Assembly (NCBI GenBank): GCA_042569785.1
Contig: JBHPGW010000029.1
Span: 1 to 34,983, forward strand
Direction of reading: 5' to 3'
Length of the DNA stretch: 34,983 bases
Source of the DNA: JBHPGW01 sp042569785
GTDB lineage: Bacteria > Planctomycetota > Phycisphaerae > Sedimentisphaerales > Anaerobacaceae
The translations under genes were made by a program, and so were the position numbers. Shown piece by piece: positions 15,510-24,088 of this stretch (its first letter is position 1; each line of letters starts with the position of its first letter). The notes under the pieces were generated by a model. The model saw only the letters and a program-made list of their open reading frames with translations, did not search any database and was not told the origin of the DNA.

Positions 15510-16022
15510 ATGCCAAAACTGATAAAATATACGATTTTCAGAACAAATTCAGGCTATTTCACCCTGGCAGGCACCAAAACAGCCCTACACAGAACGCTCC
15601 TACCAACCCCAAACGCTAAAGAAGCCGAAAATCAGATTCGCAATATTTACCAAGCCCCCCAATACCAAAAAGACTACTTCAAGCCCCTACAACAAAAAAT
15701 AAAAACTTATTACCAAGGCAGTTACACAGATTTCACCACATACCCACCCATAGAGATTTGCGGCAGCCAATTCACCCAAAAGGTATTGAAAGCCTGCAGA
15801 AAGATAACCTACGCCCAAACAACAACCTACCAACAATTAGCCAAACAAGCGAATTCGGCCAAAGCCGCAAGAACAGCCGGCACAGTAATGGCCAACAACC
15901 CCCTCCCCCTAATAATCCCCTGCCACAGAATAATAAAAAGCAATGGCGAAACAGGAGCCTTCTCCGCCGGCCAAGGAACCACCGCCAAAAAAATGATGCT
16001 GACCTTAGAAAAAAAAGTGTGA
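15510..16022 (+). CDS. Methylated-DNA--protein-cysteine methyltransferase (Ogt/MGMT-like)
   Basis: About 170 residues. The alkyl-acceptor site LPLIIPCHRIIKSNG (Cys in PCHRI) is intact and is preceded by the DNA-recognition helix region YQQLAKQANSAKAARTAGTV. GAFSAGQGTTAKK follows, as in the family. It transfers O6-alkyl groups from guanine to its own cysteine in a suicide repair reaction. The ATG at 15510 gives the most natural start; an in-frame TTG seven codons upstream is an alternative, and neither has a strong SD. The gene is A/C-rich on the coding strand compared with its neighbours, an unusual base skew. It is divergent from pheA. Confidence 0.87.
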   Translation: MPKLIKYTIFRTNSGYFTLAGTKTALHRTLLPTPNAKEAENQIRNIYQAPQYQKDYFKPLQQKIKTYYQGSYTDFTTYPPIEICGSQFTQKVLKACRKITYAQTTTYQQLAKQANSAKAARTAGTVMANNPLPLIIPCHRIIKSNGETGAFSAGQGTTAKKMMLTLEKKV

Positions 16023-16163
16023 ACGCTTACGATTTTTCTTTTGGGAAATTTTTTACAGCTATATAAATGCCATAAGCTAATTCATCGGCCTTATGCCAAA
16101 CAGTCGGTTTTTTATAGCCAACCTCAGCCGCAATTCTCACCTCCAACTTACATCCTTATACTC

Positions 16164-16685
16164 TTATGCTCTTTCGTTCTCTTCAAGCCTTTTGATCTGT
16201 CTTCGGTGGGCGATTCTGGCGACTGAGCTCATACGGTTAACGATGGTTTTGCCGTTGATGTGGTCGTTTTCGTGCTGCAGGGCTCGTGCGTATAGGCCTT
16301 CGGCTTCTTCGGTAAATTCATTGCCGTCAAGATCGGTAGCGGTGACGGTGCATTGGCTGAATCTTTTAACCTTGGTATAAATCCCCGGTACGGACAAACA
16401 GCCCTCTTCCATCAAATCGGTTTGGCCGGAAGTTGTAACGGTTGGATTGATGTAGACCTTTACGTTTTCCCTGGTTGCATCGAGTGAGATTATAAATATA
16501 CGCAGATCAACTCCAGCCTGCGGCCCGGCAAGGCCGACACCTTTATGTTCCAGCATGAGATCGGTCATTTTCTCAACGAGCCGACGAATATCATCATCGA
16601 TTTTTTCGATTGGTTTAGACTCATCGGCCAATACTTTAGCCGGGTAATGAGTTATTTTGCATTTGTCAATATCGATATCAGCCAT
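16164..16685 (-). CDS. def: Peptide deformylase
   Basis: About 174 residues. It removes the N-formyl group from nascent proteins. All three family motifs are present: GVGLAGPQAGVDLR (motif 1), EEGCLSVPGIY (motif 2, with metal-ligand Cys) and ARALQHENDHINGK (motif 3, HExxH-type with both His ligands). The ATG at 16685 is 25 nt after the lptB stop and starts MADIDIDKCKITHYPAKVL, as expected; an upstream TTG would overlap lptB. It is in the same transcription unit as lptB. Confidence 0.95.
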   Translation of the reverse strand: MADIDIDKCKITHYPAKVLADESKPIEKIDDDIRRLVEKMTDLMLEHKGVGLAGPQAGVDLRIFIISLDATRENVKVYINPTVTTSGQTDLMEEGCLSVPGIYTKVKRFSQCTVTATDLDGNEFTEEAEGLYARALQHENDHINGKTIVNRMSSVARIAHRRQIKRLEENERA

Positions 16686-16710
16686 GTCTCTATTTAGCAG
16701 CCATCCGTAC

Positions 16711-17457
16711 TTATTCAAATTTTTCGGTGTTAAATGAACTTCCCAGGTAAAGTTTTTTAACGGTTTCGTTCTGCACGATCTCTGATGATGAGCCGGCGCC
16801 TATTACTTTTCCGTGGTCTATGATGTAGGCTTTGTCCACCACTTCGAGCGTTCTTTCAACGTTATGGTCGGTAATAAGGATACTTACTCCTGAATCGTGA
16901 AGCCGACGAATTTCGTCCTGAAGTTCTTCAACAGCGATAGGGTCGACTCCGCTGAAAGGTTCATCCAGCAGTATCAGCGATGGGTCAGTCACCATCGCTC
17001 GTGCGATTTCCAGTTTCCGCCTTTCACCGCCCGAGAGGAACCTGCCGTGACTTTCTGCGACCTCTGTCAGTGAGAATCTTTCGATGAGCATATCAGCCTT
17101 ATAATCTCGCTGAGCCTTGGTGATCGACATTGTTTCCAGGATCGCATAGAGGTTATCTCTTACACTGAGTCGTTGAAAGATACTCGGCTCCTGTGAAAGA
17201 TACCCGATCCCGAGCCGGGCACGTTTGTACATTGCCAGTTTTGTAATATCGTGGCCTTCGAAGACGACCGACCCGCCGTCAGGCGAGATCATTCCCATGA
17301 CCATTCTAAAAGTAGTAGTCTTGCCAGCCCCGTTTCTGCCGAGAAGCCCGACAATACTTCGCTGAGCTATTGTGATCGATATCTGATTAACGACGGTTCT
17401 GCCGGAATATTTCTTTTCCAGCCCGCAGGTCTCGAGAAGAGTCATGTTTTCTACCAA
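16711..17457 (-). CDS. lptB: LPS-export ABC transporter ATP-binding protein LptB
   Basis: 248 residues. LptB powers extraction of lipopolysaccharide from the inner membrane by LptFG. Walker A is in GLLGRNGAGKTTTFRMV, the Q-loop in IGYLSQEPSIFQRLSV, the signature in RFLSGGERRKLEIARAM, Walker B in LILLDEPFSGVDPIAV, and the switch His in ILITDHNVERTLEV. The phrase YLSQEPSIFQRLSVxDN is characteristic of LptB. The TTG start at 17457 is supported by AAGAGGTG ending 5 nt upstream; the ATG at 17445, four codons later, is the alternative and lies too far from that SD. LptF, LptG, LptA and LptC are not seen in the window. Confidence 0.92.
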   Translation of the reverse strand: MVENMTLLETCGLEKKYSGRTVVNQISITIAQRSIVGLLGRNGAGKTTTFRMVMGMISPDGGSVVFEGHDITKLAMYKRARLGIGYLSQEPSIFQRLSVRDNLYAILETMSITKAQRDYKADMLIERFSLTEVAESHGRFLSGGERRKLEIARAMVTDPSLILLDEPFSGVDPIAVEELQDEIRRLHDSGVSILITDHNVERTLEVVDKAYIIDHGKVIGAGSSSEIVQNETVKKLYLGSSFNTEKFE

Positions 17458-17689
17458 ATCAGCACCTCTTGTTTTCGTATCTCAATTATTGCATCCGGTT
17501 ATTCGCAGGTCGTATTATAGCAATAATTACGTTCAAAGCAAATAAATAGCCGAATAAGAAAAACAGCGAAATCCGAACCTAAAAAGGCGACCAGAGGGAT
17601 AAAAATTAAAATATAGTAGCTTTTTTACATGCTTTTTGCTATTTAGTAAAAGTTTACAAAGAGTATTGGCGGCTTTATCAGGATTAAAA

Positions 17690-18466
17690 ATGTTTGCTGT
17701 TATAAGTGATATACATTCGAATTTAGAAGCCTTGACCGCGGTTTTGAACGATATCGAAAGTCGCGGCATCAGCACGATATACTGTCTCGGGGATGTGATC
17801 GGCTATGGGCCCAATCCCCGTGAATGTCTCGACCTGATCATTGAAAAGACCAAATGGTGCATTCTCGGCAACCATGATTACGCGATCTTTTATGAGCCGA
17901 CCAACTTCAACTATTCGGCTGAACAGGCAAGCTTCTGGACCCGCGAAGTTATGGAGACCGACATGGACCCCCAATCCCGTGACAGACACTGGGATTTTCT
18001 GGGCACTCTGCCGATGCGTCGCAGCGTAAATGCCAAGTTGGCAGATAGTACCGTGAAGATGGATTTTGTTCATGCTTCGCCTCGCAGGCCGATCAACGAA
18101 TATGTCTTCCCCGATGATGTTTACAGCAATCCGATGAAGATCCGCGTACTGTTCGAGCGTGTCAAGCACATCTGCTTTATTGGCCATACCCATCTGCCGG
18201 GCGTCTTTCTCGATGAGCCGGACTTCTACCTGCCCGACGAACTCGGCGACGCCTATCCGATCATCGAAGGCGAGAAGGCTATCATTAACGCAGGCTCAGT
18301 CGGCCAGCCTCGGGATAAAGATAATCGCGCAAGCTATATCTACGTCAAAGAAAATATGGTGCATTTCGTTCGCATGGAATATGACATCGAAAAAACGGTC
18401 GCGAAAATAAAAGCCATCGACCAGTTAGACGACTTCCACGCCGAGCGGCTCAGGGAAGGAAGATAA
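17690..18466 (+). CDS. Calcineurin-like metallophosphoesterase
   Basis: About 258 residues from the ATG at 17690, which has AGGA 6 nt upstream. Metal-binding motifs: AVISDIHSNLEAL (about 3-15), YCLGDVIGYGPNPREC, ILGNHDYAI, FVHASPRRP, and FIGHTHLPGVF, with INAGSVGQPRDKD near the C-terminus. This combination is that of the DevT/diadenosine-tetraphosphatase-like single-domain phosphoesterases. The substrate cannot be predicted. It is followed 5 nt after its stop by the 100-nt repeat element, then yidC. Confidence 0.85.
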   Translation: MFAVISDIHSNLEALTAVLNDIESRGISTIYCLGDVIGYGPNPRECLDLIIEKTKWCILGNHDYAIFYEPTNFNYSAEQASFWTREVMETDMDPQSRDRHWDFLGTLPMRRSVNAKLADSTVKMDFVHASPRRPINEYVFPDDVYSNPMKIRVLFERVKHICFIGHTHLPGVFLDEPDFYLPDELGDAYPIIEGEKAIINAGSVGQPRDKDNRASYIYVKENMVHFVRMEYDIEKTVAKIKAIDQLDDFHAERLREGR

Positions 18467-18471
18467 GCTGT

Positions 18472-18571
18472 TCAAACTGACCGATGGTCAGTTTGAGAAT
18501 TTAAAAATCAAAATTTAAAAGTCAAAATTGTCGAATCCCGATAAATCGGGATGGCTAATTTTGTTATTATT
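18472..18571 (+). repeat. 100-nt two-hairpin repeat element, copy 1
   Basis: Hairpin 1 (18472-18496): TCAAACTGACC-GAT-GGTCAGTTTGA. An A/T-rich linker follows (GAATTTAAAAATCAAAATTT...). Hairpin 2: ATCCCGAT-AA-ATCGGGAT, then GGCTAATTTTGTTATTATT. A second copy of exactly the same length lies inverted at 26286-26385, identical at about 84 of 100 positions, with most differences in hairpin 2 where base pairing is kept. It starts 5 nt after the stop of the phosphoesterase gene and ends 17 nt before the yidC start, so it forms the yidC leader. Confidence 0.8.
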
Positions 18572-18588
18572 AGAATTTGGAATTTAGA

Positions 18589-20457
18589 ATGAAAAATAAA
18601 ACGATTTTAGTAGCAGTTGCCGTTTTGGCTTGTATTAATGTAACCTTTGCCCAAACCGAACTCGCGGCACCAGCTTATGATTTCCAGGCTCTGGGGGGCG
18701 GTGCGGATACGATTACACTCGGCTCGGTAGATAAGGAAAGCGGTTTTATGTTCGAGTTAATCCTTGATACTAAAGGTGCCGCTATCGCAAGAGCAACTTT
18801 CAGCGGATTCGACGACCGTGATCATGAGGACCCTCAGCCGCTGATTATCCTTTCGCCGGTACAGTTAGGCAATAACCGAGAGGTTCTGTCAATGGCCAGC
18901 GGCCCGTTCGTGTTCGTCGAGCAGGGCCGTCAACTGGCGTTGGATCAGTTGAACTGGAAAACCTTCACGCCCGAAAAAGATTACGATACCGGCTCACAAA
19001 CCGCTCGCTTCGAGGCGATCATCAAGGATAGAAATACCGGCAAAGAGATTGTCAAATTAGTTAAAACCTATACTGTCTCTCCCGGCACCTACGACATTCT
19101 CTGTGACCTGACCGTTGAGAATCTTTCTGCCGACGAGCAAAAATACAGCTACAATTTGATAGGCCCGCTCGGCCTGAAAAGAGAAGCCGTCAGAGCCGAT
19201 GGAAGACAGGCAGTGGCATGTTTCAAAAATTCCAAAGGCGAATTTACCACCAAAAAACTCAATATCAAAAAGCTCGTCAAACCAAAAAAACCAGAAGATA
19301 TTCAACTGAAAAAGGACAGCGACTATTTTCTTTGGGCAGGTTCGGCAAATAAATATTTCGCCGCGGTAGTTATCCCCCAGCCCGATGAGGGAAAAGAATT
19401 TGTTAACTGGATCGATGACAAGACCGCTAAATTATACAATCCTGACCGGGATGCAAAAGCTGCTACTGGCGACGAAACGGTAGGGGTCAATTTTAAAATT
19501 ATGCAAAACACCCTCGCCCCTGCCAGCCAAATGGAAGCTGCCAAAAAATACAACTTCAAGATATATCTCGGGCCAAAGGACAAAAGGATATTCGATAAGA
19601 ACGAAGAATATAAACGAATTGGCCTTCTACATACGATAGATTTCAGAGCGTGCTGTTGTCCAAAGAACATTATACATCCATTGGCGTTTGGGATAATGGC
19701 AACTATGGAATGGATGTACGGGCTTATTCCCAATTATGGTGTTGTCATTATTATTCTGGTATTCTTTATTCGCATAGTGATCCATCCGCTGACGAAAAAG
19801 AGCCAGGTCTCGATGAGCAAGATGACCAAGCTGGGGCCGATGGCAGAACAGATAAAGAAGAAATACGCCAATAACAAGGCTGAGATGAATAAGCAGATGA
19901 TGGCTCTTTATAGAGAACAGGGCGCTTCGCCGGTAATGGGTTTTTTGCCGATGCTGGTACAGATGCCGATCTGGATCGCGTTGTACAGCACGATCTACAC
20001 AAGCATTTCACTTCGCGGAGCCGCATTCCTGCCTTTCTGGATCACCGATCTGTCCGTGCCCGATGCACTGATAAGGTTCAATGCGTTTACGCTGCCGATT
20101 TTCGGTAAGATAGATTCCTTTAACCTGCTGCCGATCATGATGGGCGTAGCGTTCTATCTGCAGCAAAGGTTAATGCCCAAGCAAGCCGCTGCTGCCAGCA
20201 ATCCGCAGATCGCCCAGCAGCAGAAAATGATGATGGTTATGATGCCGATACTCTTCCCGCTGATGCTCTACAAAGCACCATCCGGATTGAATCTCTACAT
20301 TATGGCAAGTACATTCGCAGGCGTTATCGAGCAGTTTATTATCCGCAAGCATATCCGCGAAAAAGAAGAAACTGAATCTACCGGCCTGGTCGCGGTGACC
20401 AGCAAGACAGGCGGAAAAGTTAAAAAGAAAAAACCAAAACCATTCTTCAAAACCTAA
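18589..20457 (+). CDS. yidC: Membrane protein insertase YidC
   Basis: About 622 residues. YidC inserts and folds inner-membrane proteins, alone or with SecYEG. An N-terminal signal/anchor (MKNKTILVAVAVLACINVTF) is followed by a large periplasmic domain (about 25-340) and the conserved C-terminal core. The core has a first TM around PNYGVVIIILVFFIRIVIHP with its groove Arg, a cytoplasmic coiled hairpin (MSKMTKLGPMAEQIKKKY to EMNKQMMALYREQG), then FLPMLVQMPIWIALYSTI and further TMs to MMMVMMPILFPLMLYKAPSG. The C-terminus is Lys-rich (KVKKKKPKP), suited to ribosome contact. The ATG at 18589 is preferred over a TTG at 18577. Its leader is the 100-nt repeat element. Confidence 0.95.
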   Translation: MKNKTILVAVAVLACINVTFAQTELAAPAYDFQALGGGADTITLGSVDKESGFMFELILDTKGAAIARATFSGFDDRDHEDPQPLIILSPVQLGNNREVLSMASGPFVFVEQGRQLALDQLNWKTFTPEKDYDTGSQTARFEAIIKDRNTGKEIVKLVKTYTVSPGTYDILCDLTVENLSADEQKYSYNLIGPLGLKREAVRADGRQAVACFKNSKGEFTTKKLNIKKLVKPKKPEDIQLKKDSDYFLWAGSANKYFAAVVIPQPDEGKEFVNWIDDKTAKLYNPDRDAKAATGDETVGVNFKIMQNTLAPASQMEAAKKYNFKIYLGPKDKRIFDKNEEYKRIGLLHTIDFRACCCPKNIIHPLAFGIMATMEWMYGLIPNYGVVIIILVFFIRIVIHPLTKKSQVSMSKMTKLGPMAEQIKKKYANNKAEMNKQMMALYREQGASPVMGFLPMLVQMPIWIALYSTIYTSISLRGAAFLPFWITDLSVPDALIRFNAFTLPIFGKIDSFNLLPIMMGVAFYLQQRLMPKQAAAASNPQIAQQQKMMMVMMPILFPLMLYKAPSGLNLYIMASTFAGVIEQFIIRKHIREKEETESTGLVAVTSKTGGKVKKKKPKPFFKT

Positions 20458-20470
20458 TCACCATATTGTT

Positions 20471-20527
20471 AGCCCCCTGCATTGCAGGGGGTTATTAAAA
20501 AAAAGCCCGAAGCGCAAGCGCCGGGAT
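20471..20527 (-). repeat. Composite REP-like repeat, copy 2 (two modules)
   Basis: On the minus strand module 1 (20527-20503) reads ATCCCGGCGCTTGCGCTT followed by CGGGCTT, and module 2 (20491-20473) is the perfect palindrome CCCCCTGCA-A-TGCAGGGGG followed by CTAA. This repeats the order and orientation seen at 3736-3818 on the plus strand, with shorter spacing between modules. It lies in the yidC-mnmE gap, 13 nt after the yidC stop. Confidence 0.65.
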
Positions 20528-20554
20528 TACGAGCGCCGGAAAAAATTAACCGAC

Positions 20555-21937
20555 ATGCCTAATACGCAATACGACACAGCCGATACGATTATCGCGGTAA
20601 GTTCGCCAGCCTCACGGCAGGCGGTGATCGTCCGTATCAGCGGCCCGCAAACGAGAGAGACTCTGCGGCAGATATTCACCAGCCCGGCACCCATGAAAAA
20701 TATCGGCCTGACAACCGGATACATTACAGTTGATGATTTGCAGATACAGGCAACTGCCTATCTATTCAAAGCGCCGAATTCATATACCGGCGATTGTCTC
20801 GTCGAGTTTCATTTCTACTCCAATAATAGTCTCACCGAGGCGCTGATGACCAAGCTCCTGTCGCGGGACCTGAGAATGGCCGAACCCGGCGAGTTTACCG
20901 CGCGGGGCTATCTTAACGGCAAGATGGATATGACTCAGGCAGAAGCCGTTGCGGAGATCGTCGCAAGTTCGAACAAATTCCAACTCGCCGCCGCTGAAAA
21001 ACTATTAGCTGGAAAATTGGCCCGGACAAATTCGCAAATTACCACGCAGATTCTCGATTACCTAAGCCTGCTTGAGGCGGGCCTGGATTTTACCGACCAG
21101 GATATCGAATTCGTTTCGCGACAGCAGGGCCTGGAAAAAATGGCACAGATAAAAGCCGAACTCCAGCAGTTACTCGCAGGCTCGATCAGTGACGAATCAA
21201 TAATCGATCTGCCCGCTGTCGGGATCGCAGGGGCGACCAATGCCGGCAAAAGCAGCCTGTTAAATAAACTGCTCGGCTCCGAAAGAAGCATCATCTCGGA
21301 AAATCGAAAAACCACCCGTGACGTCCTGACCGCGCAGCTAAAGCTCGACCACTGCGATTGCGTACTCTTCGATTGTGCAGGTCTGATAGTCGAACCGCAC
21401 AATATCCTCGATGAGTTGGCCCAAAAAGCCGCTATCGAAGCCCTGCAAAATTCTTCGATCGTAATTTTCTGCGTCGACATATCGAAATCAGATTTCACCG
21501 AAGACATTTACATCCGCAAACTGATAACCCCTCAGATTTTGATACCCGTGGCCACAAAGGTCGACCTGCTTGACACCTCCGCCTTAGAGAAAAAACTGGC
21601 CCAGTTAAAGAATTTATTCGGCGACAGTTTTTTGCCGATCAGTGTAACAGCCGACATCGCCATAAAAGAACTGCGAGAGAAAATTGATGCCTTACTTGTC
21701 GAACTAACGGTTCCATCCTCGCAGGACTCAATAGCACTAACCGCTCGACACAAACTATCTGTCACCGATGCTATCGATAACATTAACCAGGCCATCGAAG
21801 AGACAAAAGCCGACAATGATGAAATCACCGCGATGATACTGCGCTCTGCCTATCAAAGCCTGACAACTATCGAACAGGTCAGCATCGACGAAAAGATACT
21901 GGCCAATATTTTCAGCCGCTTCTGCGTTGGAAAATAA
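20555..21937 (+). CDS. mnmE: tRNA modification GTPase MnmE
   Basis: 460 residues, full length. With MnmG it builds 5-(carboxymethyl)aminomethyl groups on wobble U34 of tRNAs. The N-terminal tetrahydrofolate-binding domain starts TIIAVSSPASRQAVIVRISG. The helical domain has AEPGEFTARGYLNGKMDM then TQAEAV. The G domain has the P-loop GATNAGKSS (226-234), KTTRD as switch I, FDCAGL in place of the usual DTAG, and ATKVDL for NKxD. The C-terminal FCVGK corresponds to the FC[IV]GK motif. DCAG instead of DTAG is a mild deviation. It follows yidC by about 100 nt, as is common, and ends at a shared terminator facing dnaK. Confidence 0.95.
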   Translation: MPNTQYDTADTIIAVSSPASRQAVIVRISGPQTRETLRQIFTSPAPMKNIGLTTGYITVDDLQIQATAYLFKAPNSYTGDCLVEFHFYSNNSLTEALMTKLLSRDLRMAEPGEFTARGYLNGKMDMTQAEAVAEIVASSNKFQLAAAEKLLAGKLARTNSQITTQILDYLSLLEAGLDFTDQDIEFVSRQQGLEKMAQIKAELQQLLAGSISDESIIDLPAVGIAGATNAGKSSLLNKLLGSERSIISENRKTTRDVLTAQLKLDHCDCVLFDCAGLIVEPHNILDELAQKAAIEALQNSSIVIFCVDISKSDFTEDIYIRKLITPQILIPVATKVDLLDTSALEKKLAQLKNLFGDSFLPISVTADIAIKELREKIDALLVELTVPSSQDSIALTARHKLSVTDAIDNINQAIEETKADNDEITAMILRSAYQSLTTIEQVSIDEKILANIFSRFCVGK

Positions 21938-21976
21938 AAAGAGCACAAAGACGGGAGTCTACGTCCTTGTGCTCTT
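21934..21976. terminator. Bidirectional terminator between mnmE and dnaK
   Basis: A 15-nt arm AAGAGCACAAAGACG (21939-21953) pairs with CGTCCTTGTGCTCTT (21962-21976) with one mismatch. On the minus strand the hairpin is followed by TTTTTATTTT, ideal for ending dnaK transcripts. On the plus strand the U-run is interrupted, so termination of mnmE is probably weaker. Confidence 0.85.
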
Positions 21977-21994
21977 ATGATTTAAGCTCTTTTT

Positions 21995-23935
21995 TTATTT
22001 ATCTTTAGCTTCGAATTCAGCATCGATCACGTCATCACGGTCCTTTTTCTCTGACTCTTCAGCAGGTTCAGTTTGCTGCTGAGTTTGTTCACCGCCTGAA
22101 GCAGCCTGTTTCTTTGCCGCTTCTTCGTAAAGGATCTTGCCCAGTTCCTGACTTGTCGTTGCAAGATTTTCCGAGGCCTTCTTTATCGCATCTGCGTCTT
22201 CGCCTTTGACCGCCTCTTTGAGATTGTTCACCGCCGATTCAATATTACCGCGAGTCTCAGACGAAACTTTGTCACCGTGTTCTTTAAGGGTTTTTTCCGT
22301 CGAATAGACCAACTGGTCAGCCTGGTTCTTCAGGTCGATAACTTCGCGTTTCTTCTTATCTTCTTCAGCGTGAGCCTTAGCATCTGTCTGCATCTTATTG
22401 ACCTCTTCTTCGCTCAGGCCCGAGCTGCTCTTGATCTCGATCGACTGTTCCTTACCTGTCCCCAGGTCCTTAGCGGAGACCTTCAAAATTCCGTTAGCGT
22501 CGATATCGAAAGCCACCTCGATCTGCGGTACCCCGCGCGGAGCAGGCGGAAGGTCCGAAAGCTGGAACCTGCCGAGCGTACGGTTGTCCCTTGCGAATTC
22601 TCTTTCGCCCTGGAGAACATGAATATCAACTGTCGTCTGACTGTCGGCTGCGGTAGAAAATACTTCCTTTTTACTCGTCGGGATCGTTGTGTTTGCTTCG
22701 ATCAGCTTTGTCATAACACCGCCAAGAGTCTCAATGCCGAGCCTCAACGGAGTGACATCCAGCAGAAGAATATCCTTAACGCCGGCGTCACCTGCAAGCA
22801 CCGCACCCTGCAAAGCCGCACCCAAAGCAACAACCTCATCCGGGTTAAGCGTCTTGTTAGGCTCCTTGCCGAAAATTTCTTTTACGAGTTCCTGAACCCT
22901 TGGGATCCTTATGGATCCGCCGACCAGCAGCACTTCCGCAACGTCACCATTTGTCAGCTTGGCGTCCTGCATCGCCTTTAGGCAGGGCTCTTTGAGTCTA
23001 TTGAATACGTCTTCAGCCAGCGATTCGAATTTGCTCCGAGTGATCGTAAGCTGTAAATGTTTAGGCCCCGAGGCATCTGCGGTAATGAACGGTAGGTTAA
23101 TCGTAGCTTCGACCTGCGTACTCAATTCGCATTTTGCCTTTTCAGCAGCTTCTTTGAGTCTTTGGTGAGCCATCGGATCCCCTCGCAGGTCGATGCCTTC
23201 CGTCTTCTTGAATTCGTCAGCGAGATAGTTTATGAGCACTTCGTCAAGATCGTCACCACCGAGATGCGTATCGCCGTTAGTACTTAGAACTTCGATAACG
23301 CCGCTTTGCTCTTCAAAGCCACCGATATCGAGGATCGAAATATCGAATGTTCCGCCGCCGAAATCGAAAACTGCCACTTTCTCATTCTTCTTTTTCTCAA
23401 GCCCGTAAGCAAGAGCCGCAGCTGTAGGCTCATTAATAATTCGTTCGACCTTAAGCCCCGCTATCTGGCCGGCGTCTTTGGTCGCCTGACGCTGGGAATC
23501 GTTAAAATAAGCGGGCACTGTGATAACGGCACTGTCGACCTTTTCGCCGAGATAATCTTCAGCGGTCCTCTTTAGGTCCTGCAGGATCATCGCCGATATT
23601 TCCGGCGGCGTATACTCTTTGCCCCTGACGTCAACCTTAACCAGCTCATCGGCGCCGCCGGTGATCTTATAAGGGACGATCTTCTCTTCCGATGAGACTT
23701 CGCTATGCCTGCGACCCATAAAACGTTTGATCGAAAAAACCGTATGCTCCGGATTGGTCACCTGCTGATGTCGAGCGATCTGACCGACGAGCCTTTCGTC
23801 CTTATCGGTAAAGCCCACAACAGATGGCGTCACCCTCGAACCGGAAGAATTGATCAGCACCTTCGCCGCCGTTCCTTCCATTACCGCGACTACCGAATTT
23901 GTAGTCCCCAAATCTATTCCAATGATCTTAGCCAT
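21995..23935 (-). CDS. dnaK: Molecular chaperone DnaK (Hsp70)
   Basis: About 646 residues from the ATG at 23935, which has AAGGAAG upstream and begins MAKIIGIDLGTTNSVVAVME. The ATPase domain has RQATKDAGQIAGLKVERIIN, EPTAAALAYG, FDFGGGTFDISILDIG and VLLVGGSIRIPRVQELV. The substrate-binding domain has DVTPLRLGIETLGG and REFARDNRTLGRFQL. The C-terminal lid ends in DDVIDAEFE, the usual EEVxDADFE-type co-chaperone tail. An upstream in-frame start would add 25 residues unlike the family. grpE and dnaJ are not adjacent; the upstream neighbours are mcsB and mcsA. No CIRCE (HrcA) operator was recognised, but a sigma-54 promoter lies about 70-95 nt upstream of the ATG. Confidence 0.98.
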   Translation of the reverse strand: MAKIIGIDLGTTNSVVAVMEGTAAKVLINSSGSRVTPSVVGFTDKDERLVGQIARHQQVTNPEHTVFSIKRFMGRRHSEVSSEEKIVPYKITGGADELVKVDVRGKEYTPPEISAMILQDLKRTAEDYLGEKVDSAVITVPAYFNDSQRQATKDAGQIAGLKVERIINEPTAAALAYGLEKKKNEKVAVFDFGGGTFDISILDIGGFEEQSGVIEVLSTNGDTHLGGDDLDEVLINYLADEFKKTEGIDLRGDPMAHQRLKEAAEKAKCELSTQVEATINLPFITADASGPKHLQLTITRSKFESLAEDVFNRLKEPCLKAMQDAKLTNGDVAEVLLVGGSIRIPRVQELVKEIFGKEPNKTLNPDEVVALGAALQGAVLAGDAGVKDILLLDVTPLRLGIETLGGVMTKLIEANTTIPTSKKEVFSTAADSQTTVDIHVLQGEREFARDNRTLGRFQLSDLPPAPRGVPQIEVAFDIDANGILKVSAKDLGTGKEQSIEIKSSSGLSEEEVNKMQTDAKAHAEEDKKKREVIDLKNQADQLVYSTEKTLKEHGDKVSSETRGNIESAVNNLKEAVKGEDADAIKKASENLATTSQELGKILYEEAAKKQAASGGEQTQQQTEPAEESEKKDRDDVIDAEFEAKDK

Positions 23936-24013
23936 AATCAACTTCCTTTCGCTATATCCGTTGTTATCTATTTTCACAAAGCGTAACTGCTTTTGACGCT
24001 CCAATAACATATA

Positions 24014-24029
24014 AGCAAAAACCGTGCCA
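24014..24029 (-). promoter_or_regulatory. Sigma-54 (RpoN) promoter of dnaK
   Basis: The minus strand reads TGGCACG-GTTT-TTGCT from 24029 to 24014, matching every defined position of the sigma-54 consensus TGGCACG-N4-TTGCW. The start site would be near 24003, about 68 nt before the dnaK ATG. A sigma-54 promoter implies control by an AAA+ enhancer-binding protein, whose gene is not in the window. Confidence 0.7.
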
Positions 24030-24088
24030 GTTAGCCGAAAGAATTGATTTGTTTACGTAACTATCGCTAAGGAAGAAGCTTAGGTGTT

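Noticed and set aside
22277..22981. 234-codon plus-strand frame opposite dnaK
   Set aside because: Antisense to conserved DnaK coding sequence; no motif or start signal.
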